Shown here piece after piece: positions 26,802 through 35,706 of a stretch of 64,000 bases of DNA. The position numbers were made by a program, and so were the translations under genes. Source of the stretch: Eisenibacter elegans DSM 3317 (GTDB lineage: Bacteria > Bacteroidota > Bacteroidia > Cytophagales > Microscillaceae); NCBI RefSeq assembly GCF_000430505.1, contig NZ_AUMD01000020.1, forward strand, positions 186,001 to 250,000, given 5' to 3'. Positions within the stretch are counted from its first letter, which is position 1; the number at the start of each line of letters is the position of its first letter. Below the pieces are notes generated by a model, which ran no database searches, was not told where the DNA came from, and worked only from the letters and a program-made list of their open reading frames with translations.

Positions 26802-27755
26802 TTATTTCTGACCAAGACGCTCCATGACCCAAGGCTTGCCCCATTCGGCCAGCTCTTCAGCACTCCAAAGTTGGGGGTAGAAGATGGTGCGTTGAAAGCG
26901 CGGAGGCAGGTACTGCTGCCAGTTGGTACCTCCAGTAGCCGCTACAGCCTCCGCACCAGTTTTGAGGTACTTGGCCGCCGTACGGAAGTGTACTAAGCGC
27001 CACTCTACGTTCATCATATAATCCCAGCGACGAAGGGCTTTGGCAATCTCGGCAGCCTCAGGTAGGTGGGCAATCTTTTGGTACTGCTGCCATAGGTTGC
27101 AGTGCTCAAAACGGCGGGCAGTAGCGAGGAAGGTCTCTTGGTATTTTTCCTGAAAATGCTGGGAGGTGATGGTCTCCTTGCCTGTCGATTGGTCGGTAGC
27201 ACCTTGTCGCCAGTAGAGCTTGGTCAGGAGGGTGGCCAAGTCGGTCTCGGTTTCAGAGGCGGCGTTTTGGGTCAGATAGCGTAGGTCAGTACTGCTGATT
27301 TCGATTTGGCGGAACTGCCCCGACTGAAAACCGCTCGAAGGCAATAACGACATTCTAAACTTCCGAAACTGCTCCACATCCATGCCGTCGGTCATGGTAT
27401 CGAATGAATGGCAGAGATGAGTCATATAACGCTCCATTCGCCCCAATCGGCTCAGGAAAAAAGCTGGTTCGGGCGCGGCTTCGGTACCGAGCTGCTCCAG
27501 CTCCCAACGGACTAGCTTGAGGTACAGCTCCGTGATTTGGTGGTATACAATGAAGACCATCTCATCAGGGAAGTAAGTACGGGGCGTTTGGAGACTGAGG
27601 AGAGTATCAAGGTGGATATAGTCCCAGTACTTGAGATAATCGCTATAGAGCAGGCCTTCGAGGTTGTCGTCGAGGCTCTGGCCGGTGAGGGCGTATTTTT
27701 CTTCTAGGGCGCGGAGCTTGGCCACGGTTTGTTCGGAGTATGGGTAGTCAGGCAT
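26802..27755 (-). CDS. kynA: Tryptophan 2,3-dioxygenase
   Basis: A 317-residue haem enzyme that opens the indole ring of L-tryptophan to N-formylkynurenine, the first step of the kynurenine route. Clear family segments are LLYSDYLKYWDYIHLDTLLS, FIVYHQITELYLKLV with the substrate-pocket histidine and arginine region, PSSGFQSGQFRQIE, and the C-terminal WRLVHFRTAAKYL carrying the likely haem-ligand histidine, then ATGGTNWQQYLPPRFQR. No other kynurenine genes are near. It has its own strong promoter (27789-27819), and the start ATG 27755 is about 30 bases from the expected transcription start. It could feed NAD synthesis or catabolism. Confidence 0.93.
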   Translation of the reverse strand: MPDYPYSEQTVAKLRALEEKYALTGQSLDDNLEGLLYSDYLKYWDYIHLDTLLSLQTPRTYFPDEMVFIVYHQITELYLKLVRWELEQLGTEAAPEPAFFLSRLGRMERYMTHLCHSFDTMTDGMDVEQFRKFRMSLLPSSGFQSGQFRQIEISSTDLRYLTQNAASETETDLATLLTKLYWRQGATDQSTGKETITSQHFQEKYQETFLATARRFEHCNLWQQYQKIAHLPEAAEIAKALRRWDYMMNVEWRLVHFRTAAKYLKTGAEAVAATGGTNWQQYLPPRFQRTIFYPQLWSAEELAEWGKPWVMERLGQK

Positions 27756-27788
27756 AAGTCAGGGCTAAAAGTCATCAAAAAATGCCTA

Positions 27789-27819
27789 CAAAGATACATA
27801 GGCCATGGGTAGGTTCAAA
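27789..27819 (-). promoter_or_regulatory. Bacteroidota-type promoter for kynA
   Basis: On the minus strand TTTG (27819-27816), 19 bases, TATCTTTG (27796-27789): an exact consensus match. Confidence 0.85.
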
Positions 27820-27977
27820 ACCATCCGCACCTAGTTTGTATGTGGCTTGCTAGCACCAAGCCCAGTGCAACTCACCCTAACAAACAACATATCCTAGGTA
27901 TTTGACCACCCATCATCAGATGCCAACCCTAAAACCGACGACAAAGCAGCAAAAAAAATACAGCCAAAAAAACGCTT

Positions 27978-28013
27978 TCTGAGACTATCTACGCATATTC
28001 TCAGATTTTTTTT
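27978..28013 (+). terminator. Hairpin plus T8 with no gene upstream
   Basis: TCTGAG (27978-27983) pairs with CTCAGA (28000-28005), followed by eight T residues. On the plus strand there is no gene upstream until the repeat spacer beyond kynA, so it may end a small RNA or be a leader attenuator of the 51-residue gene at 28102. Confidence 0.5.
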
Positions 28014-28101
28014 GATTTTCTGGAGCCTAGGTAGAAACTTTTTGCCCGAAATAAGAGTATTACCATCGAACACGAAATATAAACTCTAAACGACTAAAGC
28101 A

Positions 28102-28257
28102 ATGAAGCCATCCAAGAAAGATAAACTTACTGAGCTACAAAACTCTATCAAAGATATGCGTCGTATTCAACAAGAGCGTGAGAATATGATGAAGATGGTA
28201 GCCACCAAAATTCGGCAAAATAAAAGCCACCAACAAGCAGAGGCCGACGAAGCCTAA
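28102..28257 (+). CDS. Small basic coiled-coil protein, 51 aa
   Basis: ATG 28102 to TAA 28257. The product starts MKPSKKDKLTELQNS and continues as one charged helix with heptad spacing (RRIQQERENMMKMVATKI) and an acidic end EADEA. No signal peptide. An A-rich stretch precedes the ATG as usual for Bacteroidota translation starts, and a strong terminator follows 52 bases after the stop, both supporting a real gene. The role is unknown; a small protein-binding or nucleoid-linked helix is possible, but there is no direct evidence. Confidence 0.65.
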   Translation: MKPSKKDKLTELQNSIKDMRRIQQERENMMKMVATKIRQNKSHQQAEADEA

Positions 28258-28309
28258 GTGCTGATAGATTGTGATTGGCTTGATGGGGTAGCCATTCCAA
28301 TCCTCTGCT

Positions 28310-28346
28310 CCCTCGGTAGCCCAATAGGGAAACCGAGGGTTTTTTA
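28310..28346 (+). terminator. Rho-independent terminator of the 51-residue gene
   Basis: CCCTCGGT (28310-28317) pairs with ACCGAGGG (28332-28339), followed by a run of T. Confidence 0.88.
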
Positions 28347-28402
28347 TACCTAATCAACATTGGTTTGGGTCAAATCCTCTGAAACTTGATAGATGTTAAG
28401 GG

Positions 28403-28588
28403 CTATTCAGCAAATAACTTACCCATTTCCAATTTGGGATTGAGGGTCAGGCTAAAGTACCTGATTTGTTTCCCTTCAAGGTCGTTCAGTTCTTTGTGTT
28501 TATAGATGGTCGTCTTGGTTTGTGCGTTCAACTCCTGTACAGCTGTCATCAATAGCAGACACAATAGGGTCGGTAGTAGTTTTTTCAT
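28403..28588 (-). CDS. Small secreted protein, 61 aa, unknown
   Basis: ATG 28588 gives a clear signal peptide (MKKLLPTLLCLLLMTAVQEL, cleavage after NAQ), leaving about 37 residues (TKTTIYKHKELNDLEGKQIR...). It lies 13 bases after the stop of the 229-residue secreted protein and so is probably its operon partner. The mature part is short and ends abruptly, so it may be the N-terminus of a formerly longer protein. No family is recognised. Confidence 0.5.
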   Translation of the reverse strand: MKKLLPTLLCLLLMTAVQELNAQTKTTIYKHKELNDLEGKQIRYFSLTLNPKLEMGKLFAE

Positions 28589-28601
28589 GTTTTGTTGAAT
28601 T

Positions 28602-29291
28602 TTAGTATCCCAAAGCCCGGCTGAGAAGCGCATAATTGGCTCTTTCGTTGTCATTCATCAGTATAATATCGGCACGGTCTACGCCACCATACAGCTGCCA
28701 AAGCTCTGCGTGCATGGCTTTTAGTTTTGCCTTATTTGCTTTTTTGAGGGTGTTTCTGTCGATGAGGCTATAACTTAGCTCCTCATACTGCCGCTTGATG
28801 CCTTGTACTTGTAGGGATTTTTGGAAAAACTGCTGGGCGTTGTAAGAGAGTTTGTGTTTATCAATACGGCTGCAGTCTTCTGTATCTCCATCGTGGAGTA
28901 GCACTTTTGTTTCGAGCATGAGTACCTCGGGCTTGTACTCAACAGCCTGATAACGGTCGTAGATTGCTTCATTGGCGACCATTATTACCTTGGCCCCCTC
29001 GGCAGGAGCAAGCCCTTTGGCTAATGTATAATGCATCTCTACTACACCATCACGCCGTCGTTGCCAAGTACCTAGTGCTATCCCTCCTGTGAGCTGCACT
29101 TGCTGTGCCACGGCCCATACGGCCACTACTCTCCCATCATCAAAAAAATAATAATCATAACCTCCACTGGCGCAGTCAGAGCTGTAATAAGCATATCCCG
29201 CAGGCGAGGGCAGGGTGCTGCGCTCTTGGGCTATCACAGTCGCTGAAAAACAATGAATAAGCAACAATAAACAAAATGTAAGTCGAAACAT
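28602..29291 (-). CDS. Secreted protein of unknown function, 229 aa
   Basis: ATG 29291 gives a signal peptide (MFRLTFCLLLLIHCFSATVI, cleavage near AQE). The mature part begins with a beta-rich region holding YYSSDCASGGYDYYFFDDGR, then GTWQRRRDGVVEMHY, which resembles small proteins that sense or report surface content. The C-terminal third is helical (NRNTLKKANKAKLKAMHAEL) and recalls YARHG-type helices, but the YARHG signature itself is absent. A pair of cysteines (in SDCASG and EDCSRI) may form a disulfide in the periplasm. A small secreted protein gene follows 13 bases later. No function can be given. Confidence 0.65.
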   Translation of the reverse strand: MFRLTFCLLLLIHCFSATVIAQERSTLPSPAGYAYYSSDCASGGYDYYFFDDGRVVAVWAVAQQVQLTGGIALGTWQRRRDGVVEMHYTLAKGLAPAEGAKVIMVANEAIYDRYQAVEYKPEVLMLETKVLLHDGDTEDCSRIDKHKLSYNAQQFFQKSLQVQGIKRQYEELSYSLIDRNTLKKANKAKLKAMHAELWQLYGGVDRADIILMNDNERANYALLSRALGY

Positions 29292-29370
29292 AGTATGCAG
29301 GGTTTTGAGAATGTCTTGCCAACATAACAAGCATTGTTCAATAATTCGGAAACATTTTATAAACTAAAGT

Positions 29371-29405
29371 TTTGGATTTAGCAAATCATACAAATTGTAT
29401 TTTTG
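29371..29405 (+). promoter_or_regulatory. Candidate promoter for the 65-residue membrane protein
   Basis: TTTG (29371-29374), 23 bases, TATTTTTG (29398-29405). Expected start near 29412; the spacing is at the long end of the accepted range. Confidence 0.5.
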
Positions 29406-29428
29406 TTAGTGTTATCCCGAATCAAATA

Positions 29429-29626
29429 ATGACCTATATGATACAAACTCCACCACTCAACCAACAAACTACCCAACAACTCAAAGAACTTCTAAAAAAT
29501 ACTCAAGCAATAACCGGATTTGTAATAGGTCTTTTAATAGTCTATGCTGCTGTGATTGCATGTCTTTTCGTCAGTGCCAATTACAACATCTTGACTTTGT
29601 GTTTACTAGCATTGTTTTTTCGATAA
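29429..29626 (+). CDS. Small single- or two-pass membrane protein, 65 aa
   Basis: ATG 29429 (or 29438) lies just after a candidate promoter. A polar, Gln-rich N-terminus (MTYMIQTPPLNQQ) is followed by two hydrophobic stretches, GFVIGLLIVYAAVIACLFV and ILTLCLLALFF, ending at the stop 29626. Such short proteins are easy to over-call, and no homologue is recognised. The promoter match and membrane pattern are the only support. Confidence 0.4.
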   Translation: MTYMIQTPPLNQQTTQQLKELLKNTQAITGFVIGLLIVYAAVIACLFVSANYNILTLCLLALFFR

Positions 29627-29786
29627 CAGCTAGCCTACGTCTACAGCTCCGCACCATTAAGCGTATCAAAGCCTAGTTACAGACTAGGTCGTTTATAGAT
29701 AAATAGCCTACCTTTCGGACAACGCACAAGGGTATGCTTACGTATAAACAATCGTTATATTTCTCTAAACTCTAACCACAAACACA

Positions 29787-30284
29787 ATGAAACTACGCTA
29801 CCTTTTGTATTGCCTTCCTTTATGGCTATTACTTACAGCTTGCCCTTATTCTTCGGAAGTACCCCTGAAAGCACCCGATGAAAAAGTCAACAATGCGCTT
29901 TTGGGTAAATGGATTGAGGAATCATCTTCGGATAACCCTACTTTTTTTGTGATTACCAAAACGGGGGAAAAAACCTATCAGTTTGAGCAAAACGACTACA
30001 ACAGCTCTGACGAAGTATACACCCAGAAATATTTCGAAGCCCACCTGACCAAAATTGGCAGTGTTAATTTTCTTAACCTCAAAGAACCAGATGATGAAGG
30101 CGGGAAGTACTACTTCTTCAAGCTTGACAAAAATGATGATGGCAAAAGTTTTGTACTCTATGAAGTAACCGACAACATCGACGAAACTTTTGACAACTCT
30201 GCCGCAATGTATGCCTTCTTTGACAAACACAAGGACTTGAGCTTCTTCTACAACAAAGACGAAAAGACCTACAACAAGGAGTAA
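29787..30284 (+). CDS. Lipoprotein of unknown function, 165 aa
   Basis: Signal peptide with lipobox LLTAC (Cys19) and then a small beta-rich domain starting NNALLGKWIEESSSDNPTFF, a pattern like lipocalin-style lipoproteins (GKW near the start of the barrel). The mature part is strongly acidic with many Tyr and Phe, which suits an outer-membrane or periplasmic lipoprotein. It is the only gene in its unit, and the next gene is convergent with a terminator between. No specific ligand can be proposed. Confidence 0.7.
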   Translation: MKLRYLLYCLPLWLLLTACPYSSEVPLKAPDEKVNNALLGKWIEESSSDNPTFFVITKTGEKTYQFEQNDYNSSDEVYTQKYFEAHLTKIGSVNFLNLKEPDDEGGKYYFFKLDKNDDGKSFVLYEVTDNIDETFDNSAAMYAFFDKHKDLSFFYNKDEKTYNKE

Positions 30285-30392
30285 ATTTGCTGACTATCAG
30301 CCCCTTTTACTAGCACCAACTTTCGGTAGGTAGCGTTTTCTTGGGGCTTCTCCCCGCCCCTTTTCAGGGGGCAAGCTTGTGCAACTACCACT

Positions 30393-30435
30393 AAAAAAGC
30401 CACCAATACACAAAACAATTCGTGCATTGGTGGCT
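30393..30435 (-). terminator. Rho-independent terminator of the outer-membrane barrel gene
   Basis: AGCCACCAAT (30398-30407) pairs with ATTGGTGGCT (30426-30435). The T-run falls on the minus strand (30393-30398), 29 bases after the stop at 30464. Confidence 0.88.
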
Positions 30436-30463
30436 GATATTTGGTTTTAGGTAGCCTATATCA

Positions 30464-31540
30464 CTAGGGGCTTACCAAATTGATGCTCAAGGTCATATAA
30501 AACGGATTGGTGAGGTTGTTTTCCATCAAGAAAGGCTTGTCACCAAAAAGGCTGCGGTAGAAGTCTCCTTCACTATCCACCTCAAAAGACCAGTTGAGGC
30601 GATATCCGGCTTGTAGTGACATCCAGTAGTAGTTCTTCACAGCAAACTCGTAAGTAAAGCGGATGCGTACCTCTGCACGGCGCAGTTCGAGTTGATCATA
30701 CACGGTATTGGGGCTGTTGAACGCACCATTGCGGTTATTGAGGCGATAGGTTTGTCCCTCAAACTCATAGCCGAGCATCAACAAATTGGTGTTGTTAAAT
30801 GTCCGACGGAAGTTGACCCGCGCTGGAAAGAGAATCTCTGTACCCCACTTGCGGCTAGGGGCAGTGTAGTTGTACATCACCACAGGCAGGTAGTTGAGCG
30901 CACCACCCAAGTAGGTACGCGAAGCCCCGATACCCCACTGCAAGCGGTCGTTAGGTTTGCGCCCATACACTACAGCAGCAGCCACACGGGTATATTCCAA
31001 CGATTGGAACTCGCTGAGGCTGTAGTCGCCATTGAGGTTGGCCGAGCCTTGAAAAACAATGAAATTTTTCGCATCTAAGGGCTTAAAGAGAGTAAAATTG
31101 ACCCCTAGGGAGTTTAGCCCATTGTCACGCAATGAGGCATTGAGTGGGTGGGATAATTGGTCTGCATTGTCAAACACATAGTTTGTACGCATATAGTTGA
31201 AGCCCAAGTTAAGCGTCATACTGTTCTTAGAAATCACCGGGTAAAATACGCCTATACGCAGGCCGTGGTTAAAGCGGACATTGGCTTCCTCAGACTCGCG
31301 CCCATCGAACGCGGCAGCGGTCAGGCGGTTAGGTCCTTGGAAATCATACCCGACAGAAATCAACTTTTGCGGACTGATGTCCAATACCTTAGGGCCACAA
31401 AAAGCACGAATTTTTTCGGTAGCCTCATACAAGCTAGGGTCAAAGTCGTCAAAATCGTCGTCGTCGTCTTGTGCAAATACAACAGGAGCAGCTAAAAACA
31501 GTAGTAGTAGTGTTAGTAAGCATTTTTTCATACTATTCAT
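30464..31540 (-). CDS. DUF6268-like outer-membrane beta-barrel protein
   Basis: A 358-residue protein (355 if ATG 31531 is used) with signal peptide MKKCLLTLLLLFLAAPVVFA and a very acidic start to the mature part (QDDDDDFDDFDPS). The rest is a run of alternating amphipathic strands with aromatic girdles (LGFNYMRTNYVF, VNFTLFKPLDAKNFIVFQG, YYWMSLQAGYRLNW) and a barrel-like last strand ending FYMTLSINLVSP. This fits DUF6268 barrels of Bacteroidota. It probably resides in the outer membrane; whether it is a porin, receptor or structural protein is unknown. It is a single gene with its own terminator. Confidence 0.75.
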   Translation of the reverse strand: MNSMKKCLLTLLLLFLAAPVVFAQDDDDDFDDFDPSLYEATEKIRAFCGPKVLDISPQKLISVGYDFQGPNRLTAAAFDGRESEEANVRFNHGLRIGVFYPVISKNSMTLNLGFNYMRTNYVFDNADQLSHPLNASLRDNGLNSLGVNFTLFKPLDAKNFIVFQGSANLNGDYSLSEFQSLEYTRVAAAVVYGRKPNDRLQWGIGASRTYLGGALNYLPVVMYNYTAPSRKWGTEILFPARVNFRRTFNNTNLLMLGYEFEGQTYRLNNRNGAFNSPNTVYDQLELRRAEVRIRFTYEFAVKNYYWMSLQAGYRLNWSFEVDSEGDFYRSLFGDKPFLMENNLTNPFYMTLSINLVSP

Positions 31541-31677
31541 AAGATTGGATTTTGGAATGGTGGATAAAAGTGTTTAATACGTATTGGCCACAATAATCAC
31601 ATAAAAACCCGAATAAATCAAATCAAAACAGGCAAAAGTACCGAATTGAGACCTGTTTTTCGGCAAGCCGTACACGA

Positions 31678-33282
31678 CTACATTCTAAATATTCCATAAC
31701 TCCCTGCCGAGCTGATGGTTTGGCTATACACCACTGCCAAGCAAATGGCGAGGTAGTCGCGGGTTTGGGTGGGTGCCAGCAGGCCGTCATCCCAGAGGTG
31801 AGCCGTAGCATAGTAGGCTGTCGATTGCTTTTCGAGCTCTTGTTTGAGCATAGCCCCCATCATTTGTGCCTTTTGTTCGTCATAGGGCTTGCCAGCCTTG
31901 GCGGCAGAGGCTCGCTGCACAATGTCCATCACCCCTACGAGTTGCTCCGAACCCATCACGCCTATCTTGGCATTGGGATACGAAAAAAGGAAGCGTGGAT
32001 TGTAGGAGCGCCCGGCCATCGCATAGTTTCCGGCACCATACGAAGCCCCAATCATCAGGGTCAGCAGGGGTACTTTGGCATTCGATACCGCATTGATCAT
32101 CTTCGCCCCGTGCTTGATAATCCCCTCGGCTTCGTACTTTTTGCCTACCATAAAGCCCGTGATGTTTTGCAAAAACAAAATCGGAATACGTTGCCGGTCG
32201 CATAGTTGGATAAACTGCGTGGCCTTGTTGGCACTGTCCGAAAAGAGCACTCCATTGTTGGCAATCACGCCCACAGGGTATCCGTGGATGCGGGCAAAGC
32301 CTGTTACCAAGGTAGGGGCAAAGCTAGGCTTAAACTCGTGGAAGTCAGAGTCGTCAATCACCCTTGCCAGCAGCTCGCGCACCTCAAAAGGCACGCGATA
32401 GTCTGCCGTAACAATCCCGAGCAGCTCCTCTGCTGGATAGCGTGGTGGCTTTACCGTAGCTGGGTCGGGGCGGAACGCCGCCGGGTCGACGGGGAGGTAG
32501 CTCATCAGCTCCCGCGCCAAACGGATGGCGTGGTACTCGTCTTCGGCCAGATAATCCGAGACGCCCGACACCTCGCTGTGCATCGCCGCGCCGCCGAGGC
32601 TTTCGTCGTCGCTCTCTTCGCCGGTGGCCATTTTGACCAAGGGCGGTCCGGCCAGAAAGACCTTGGCGTTATTGCGCACAAAAATCGCATAATCCGACAT
32701 CCCCGGAATGTATGCCCCCCCCGCCGTGGCATTGCCCGTAACGATGGCAATACTCGGAATCCCTTCTTGTGAGCGTTGGGTAATCTCCCGAAACGAAGCG
32801 CCCCCTTGATTGAATATCTTGGCCTGCTCGGGAAGGTTTGCCCCGCCCGATTCTACAAAGGTGATGGTCGGCAGGCGGTTTTCGCGGGCTATTTCGGCAA
32901 GCCGCATACTCTTTTGGAGCGTGATGTAGTCTACCGTGCCGCCCTTGTTCGTGCCCACATTGGCGATGATCATCGCCAAGTGCCCCGATACCACTCCAAT
33001 GCCGCCTACGCTAGTGCCTCCTACCGCCACAGCATCTTTAACCTCCAGTCCAGCCAGCGGCATCAGCTCCAGAAAAGGGCTATCGGGGTCAAGCACCAGC
33101 GCTATTCGCTCCCGCGCCAATAGTTTGCCCTGCTTTCGGGCTGCCGCAATGTGTTTGTCAGCCCCTTGGAAGCGGCTTTGCACCAGCTTCTCTTCCATAT
33201 CGGCGACCAAAGCCTGCATTTTCTGATAATTTTCCTGATAGCCCGCCTGCTGCGGGTGGATGTTGCTTTTGAGTATAGCCAT
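31678..33282 (-). CDS. Acyl-CoA carboxylase beta (carboxyltransferase) subunit
   Basis: A 534-residue crotonase-fold carboxyltransferase, the length usual for methylcrotonyl-, geranoyl- or propionyl-type beta subunits. Motifs include VESGGANLPEQAKIFNQGG, GNATAGGAYIPGMSDYAIFV, FLAGPPLVKMATGEESDDES and, in the C-terminal half, GASYGAGNYAMAGRSYNPRF, which form the two oxyanion sites. It moves carboxyl from carboxybiotin to an acyl-CoA. The biotin-bearing partner is the next gene upstream on the same strand (129-base gap). The GGANLP form is closest to methylcrotonyl-CoA carboxylase in leucine breakdown. Related enzymes of branched acyl-CoA use lie at 39-42 kb, so a role there is inferred. Confidence 0.88.
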   Translation of the reverse strand: MAILKSNIHPQQAGYQENYQKMQALVADMEEKLVQSRFQGADKHIAAARKQGKLLARERIALVLDPDSPFLELMPLAGLEVKDAVAVGGTSVGGIGVVSGHLAMIIANVGTNKGGTVDYITLQKSMRLAEIARENRLPTITFVESGGANLPEQAKIFNQGGASFREITQRSQEGIPSIAIVTGNATAGGAYIPGMSDYAIFVRNNAKVFLAGPPLVKMATGEESDDESLGGAAMHSEVSGVSDYLAEDEYHAIRLARELMSYLPVDPAAFRPDPATVKPPRYPAEELLGIVTADYRVPFEVRELLARVIDDSDFHEFKPSFAPTLVTGFARIHGYPVGVIANNGVLFSDSANKATQFIQLCDRQRIPILFLQNITGFMVGKKYEAEGIIKHGAKMINAVSNAKVPLLTLMIGASYGAGNYAMAGRSYNPRFLFSYPNAKIGVMGSEQLVGVMDIVQRASAAKAGKPYDEQKAQMMGAMLKQELEKQSTAYYATAHLWDDGLLAPTQTRDYLAICLAVVYSQTISSAGSYGIFRM

Positions 33283-33411
33283 TTTCTAGGGTTAGTTTAA
33301 GTTTTTTCCTAATCAACAATCAACACATTGGGATTGGCGCACCAACATTCCAGTCCACCAATGTTCCACTCCTACGGGATTTCTTCGTTAAAAAGACCTT
33401 TTTAATGGGGT

Positions 33412-35457
33412 TTAAGACGCTTCACCAATGACCAGCAAAGGCGCTCCAGCCTCGACCAACTGCCCTGCTTGTACCCATACTTCGGTTACTTGTCCGGCCT
33501 CGTGGGCATAGAGCGTGTTTTGCATCTTCATAGAGTAGAGCACCAACAAAGGCTCACCCGCCACTACCGTCTGGCCTGCTTGTACAAACACCTGCTGTAC
33601 TTCGCCGGGCATAGGGGCATTGTAGGTGCCTCCCTGCTGCTGCGACAGCGGCTCGGGCAAGGCCGGAACGAGCTGTACCACCCATTGATGGGGAGGTTTG
33701 CAGAGGTGATAGCGTATCTCAGGGCTAAGGGTAGCTAGGGCGATGTAGCGACGCAGCCCCTCGTGGCTGTAATGCAGGGTATGGCTGTGGAGCTGCCAAT
33801 CTTCTATAACCAAACTGTCAGGGGAGAGCTTCTCACAGCGGAGCTGTAGACGGCGATGGTGGTCATCGAGCCATTGGTACTCAAGTGTATACTCCTCTTC
33901 ATCGAGGCGGAAGCTTTCGGTCGGGTGGCTGTCGGGGTTGTTGCGCCAGCCGCTGCGCAGGTATGGCAACAATGGCGGATGCTGTTGGCGGCGCTGCTGA
34001 CAACGGTAGAGACACAGGGCTGCCAAGGCTTCAAAGGTTTGGGCGGCGCTGGGGCGCAAACCATCAAGCAGCTCAGGGCTTTGCTCCAGCCAACGGGTAT
34101 GCACCGTCCCCTCGCGAAAGCGTTGATGGGTGCAAATCTGATGCAGCAAGCCGAGGTTGTGTGCCAACCCGATAAGTTGACTCCTCTCTAGGGCATAGGC
34201 CATTTGCCCAAGAGCCTGTTGGCGGTTGGGGGCGTGGGTGATTATTTTGGCCAGCATCGAGTCAAAGTGTACCCCTACACCATCCCCTTCTCCAAAGCCG
34301 CTATCAACCCGCAGCCCTTGTAAGTCTGTGGGGAAGTAGATGCTTTGTATTTGCCCTATAGAGGGGGCAAAATCTTGTAGAGGGTCTTCGGCACAGAGGC
34401 GGCACTCAAGGGCGTGGCCTTCAAAGCAGATGTCCTCTTGGGCAAATGGCAGCGGCTCGCCGGCGGCGACCAACAGTTGGAGGGCTACCAAGTCGAGCCC
34501 TGTGATGGCCTCCGTTACGGGATGCTCCACCTGTAGGCGTGTATTGACTTCGAGAAAATAGCAGTTTTCGTCCTCGTCCAGTACAAACTCCACCGTTCCG
34601 GCATTGGTATAGCCCAGCCCGCGCCCTAGCGCGAGCGCCGCTTGATGGAGCGTATGGCGCGCTTGGGGGGAGATATTGGGTGCGGGTGCCTCCTCAACCA
34701 GCTTTTGATTGCGCCGTTGTACGGAGCATTCCCTGTCGCCGAGGTGGAGGAGTGTCCCCTGTACATCGCCCAGAATTTGGACTTCGATATGGCGCACCTT
34801 GGGCAGGTAGCGCTCCAACAATACGGCCTCATCGCCAAAAGCGCTGCGGGCTTCTTGTTGTACGGCCAGCAGGGCGGCTTCAAAGTCAGCCGCCTGTTGG
34901 ACAACCCGCATCCCCTTCCCTCCACCTCCGGCGGCAGCCTTAATCAGCAGCGGGAAGCCCAGCGCTTGGGCGGCAGCTTGTAAAGCCGGAAGGTCTTGGG
35001 CGCTGCCCTCATAGCCCGGAACACAGGGAACGCCCAGTTGGGCGGCAAGCTGTTTGGCCGTGATTTTGGAGCCCATTTGAGTAATAGCCGCTGCGCTGGG
35101 GCCTATCCAAGTCAACCCAGCGGCTTGGCAAGCTTGGGCAAAGGCCGCGTTCTCGGCCAAAAAACCATAGCCCGGGTGGATAGCCATCGCTCCCGTGCGT
35201 TTGGCGGCGGCAATGATTTTGGGGATATTGAGATAGGTCTCGGCAGCGCTGTGGCCTTGGAGCGCGACCGCCTCGTCGGCTTGACGCACAAAAGGCGCTC
35301 GACGGTCATCGTCGGCATATACAGCCACCGTGCGGATGCCATAACGGCGGCAGGTGCGAATAATGCGCAGGGCAATCTCCCCTCGGTTGGCAATGAGTAC
35401 TTTCGGAAAATAACTACTCAAAGATAAGGGAGGCATTGCCTGATATGTTTGATGCAT
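33412..35457 (-). CDS. Acyl-CoA carboxylase alpha subunit (biotin carboxylase plus biotin carrier)
   Basis: A 681-residue protein. Residues about 10-455 are a biotin carboxylase: start KVLIANRGEIALRIIRTCRR, ATP-grasp glycine loop KAAAGGGGKGMR, then HLGDRECSVQRRNQKLVEEA, FLEVNTRLQVEHPVTE. A linker domain follows, and the last 75 residues are a biotinyl domain with YSMKMQNT, where Lys644 should carry biotin (SMKM instead of the commoner AMKM). It carboxylates biotin with bicarbonate and ATP and hands it to the beta subunit just downstream. The length and layout match MCC/PCC/GCC alpha rather than AccC. ATG 35457 is used, though ATG eight codons in is also possible. Confidence 0.92.
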   Translation of the reverse strand: MHQTYQAMPPLSLSSYFPKVLIANRGEIALRIIRTCRRYGIRTVAVYADDDRRAPFVRQADEAVALQGHSAAETYLNIPKIIAAAKRTGAMAIHPGYGFLAENAAFAQACQAAGLTWIGPSAAAITQMGSKITAKQLAAQLGVPCVPGYEGSAQDLPALQAAAQALGFPLLIKAAAGGGGKGMRVVQQAADFEAALLAVQQEARSAFGDEAVLLERYLPKVRHIEVQILGDVQGTLLHLGDRECSVQRRNQKLVEEAPAPNISPQARHTLHQAALALGRGLGYTNAGTVEFVLDEDENCYFLEVNTRLQVEHPVTEAITGLDLVALQLLVAAGEPLPFAQEDICFEGHALECRLCAEDPLQDFAPSIGQIQSIYFPTDLQGLRVDSGFGEGDGVGVHFDSMLAKIITHAPNRQQALGQMAYALERSQLIGLAHNLGLLHQICTHQRFREGTVHTRWLEQSPELLDGLRPSAAQTFEALAALCLYRCQQRRQQHPPLLPYLRSGWRNNPDSHPTESFRLDEEEYTLEYQWLDDHHRRLQLRCEKLSPDSLVIEDWQLHSHTLHYSHEGLRRYIALATLSPEIRYHLCKPPHQWVVQLVPALPEPLSQQQGGTYNAPMPGEVQQVFVQAGQTVVAGEPLLVLYSMKMQNTLYAHEAGQVTEVWVQAGQLVEAGAPLLVIGEAS

Positions 35458-35706
35458 AACAAATCGATTATGTGTAGGTTAGCGGGCTGTAAGTACGCAT
35501 CGAAAGGTTCGACAAGCCACTTGCAGCCCAAAGTTTGTGGTGGTTATTTACCCGAAAATAAGTCAAAAAATAGAACAATCGAAGCTTTAGGCAGGATAAT
35601 TTTGATATAAACTGTGGCATAGTGTAAGATTCGCATAAATTTTGCAGTTTTAATCTCTACAAAGCCTGCCACCATAGGCGGCCTACACACACACCTTGTC
35701 TAGTTT

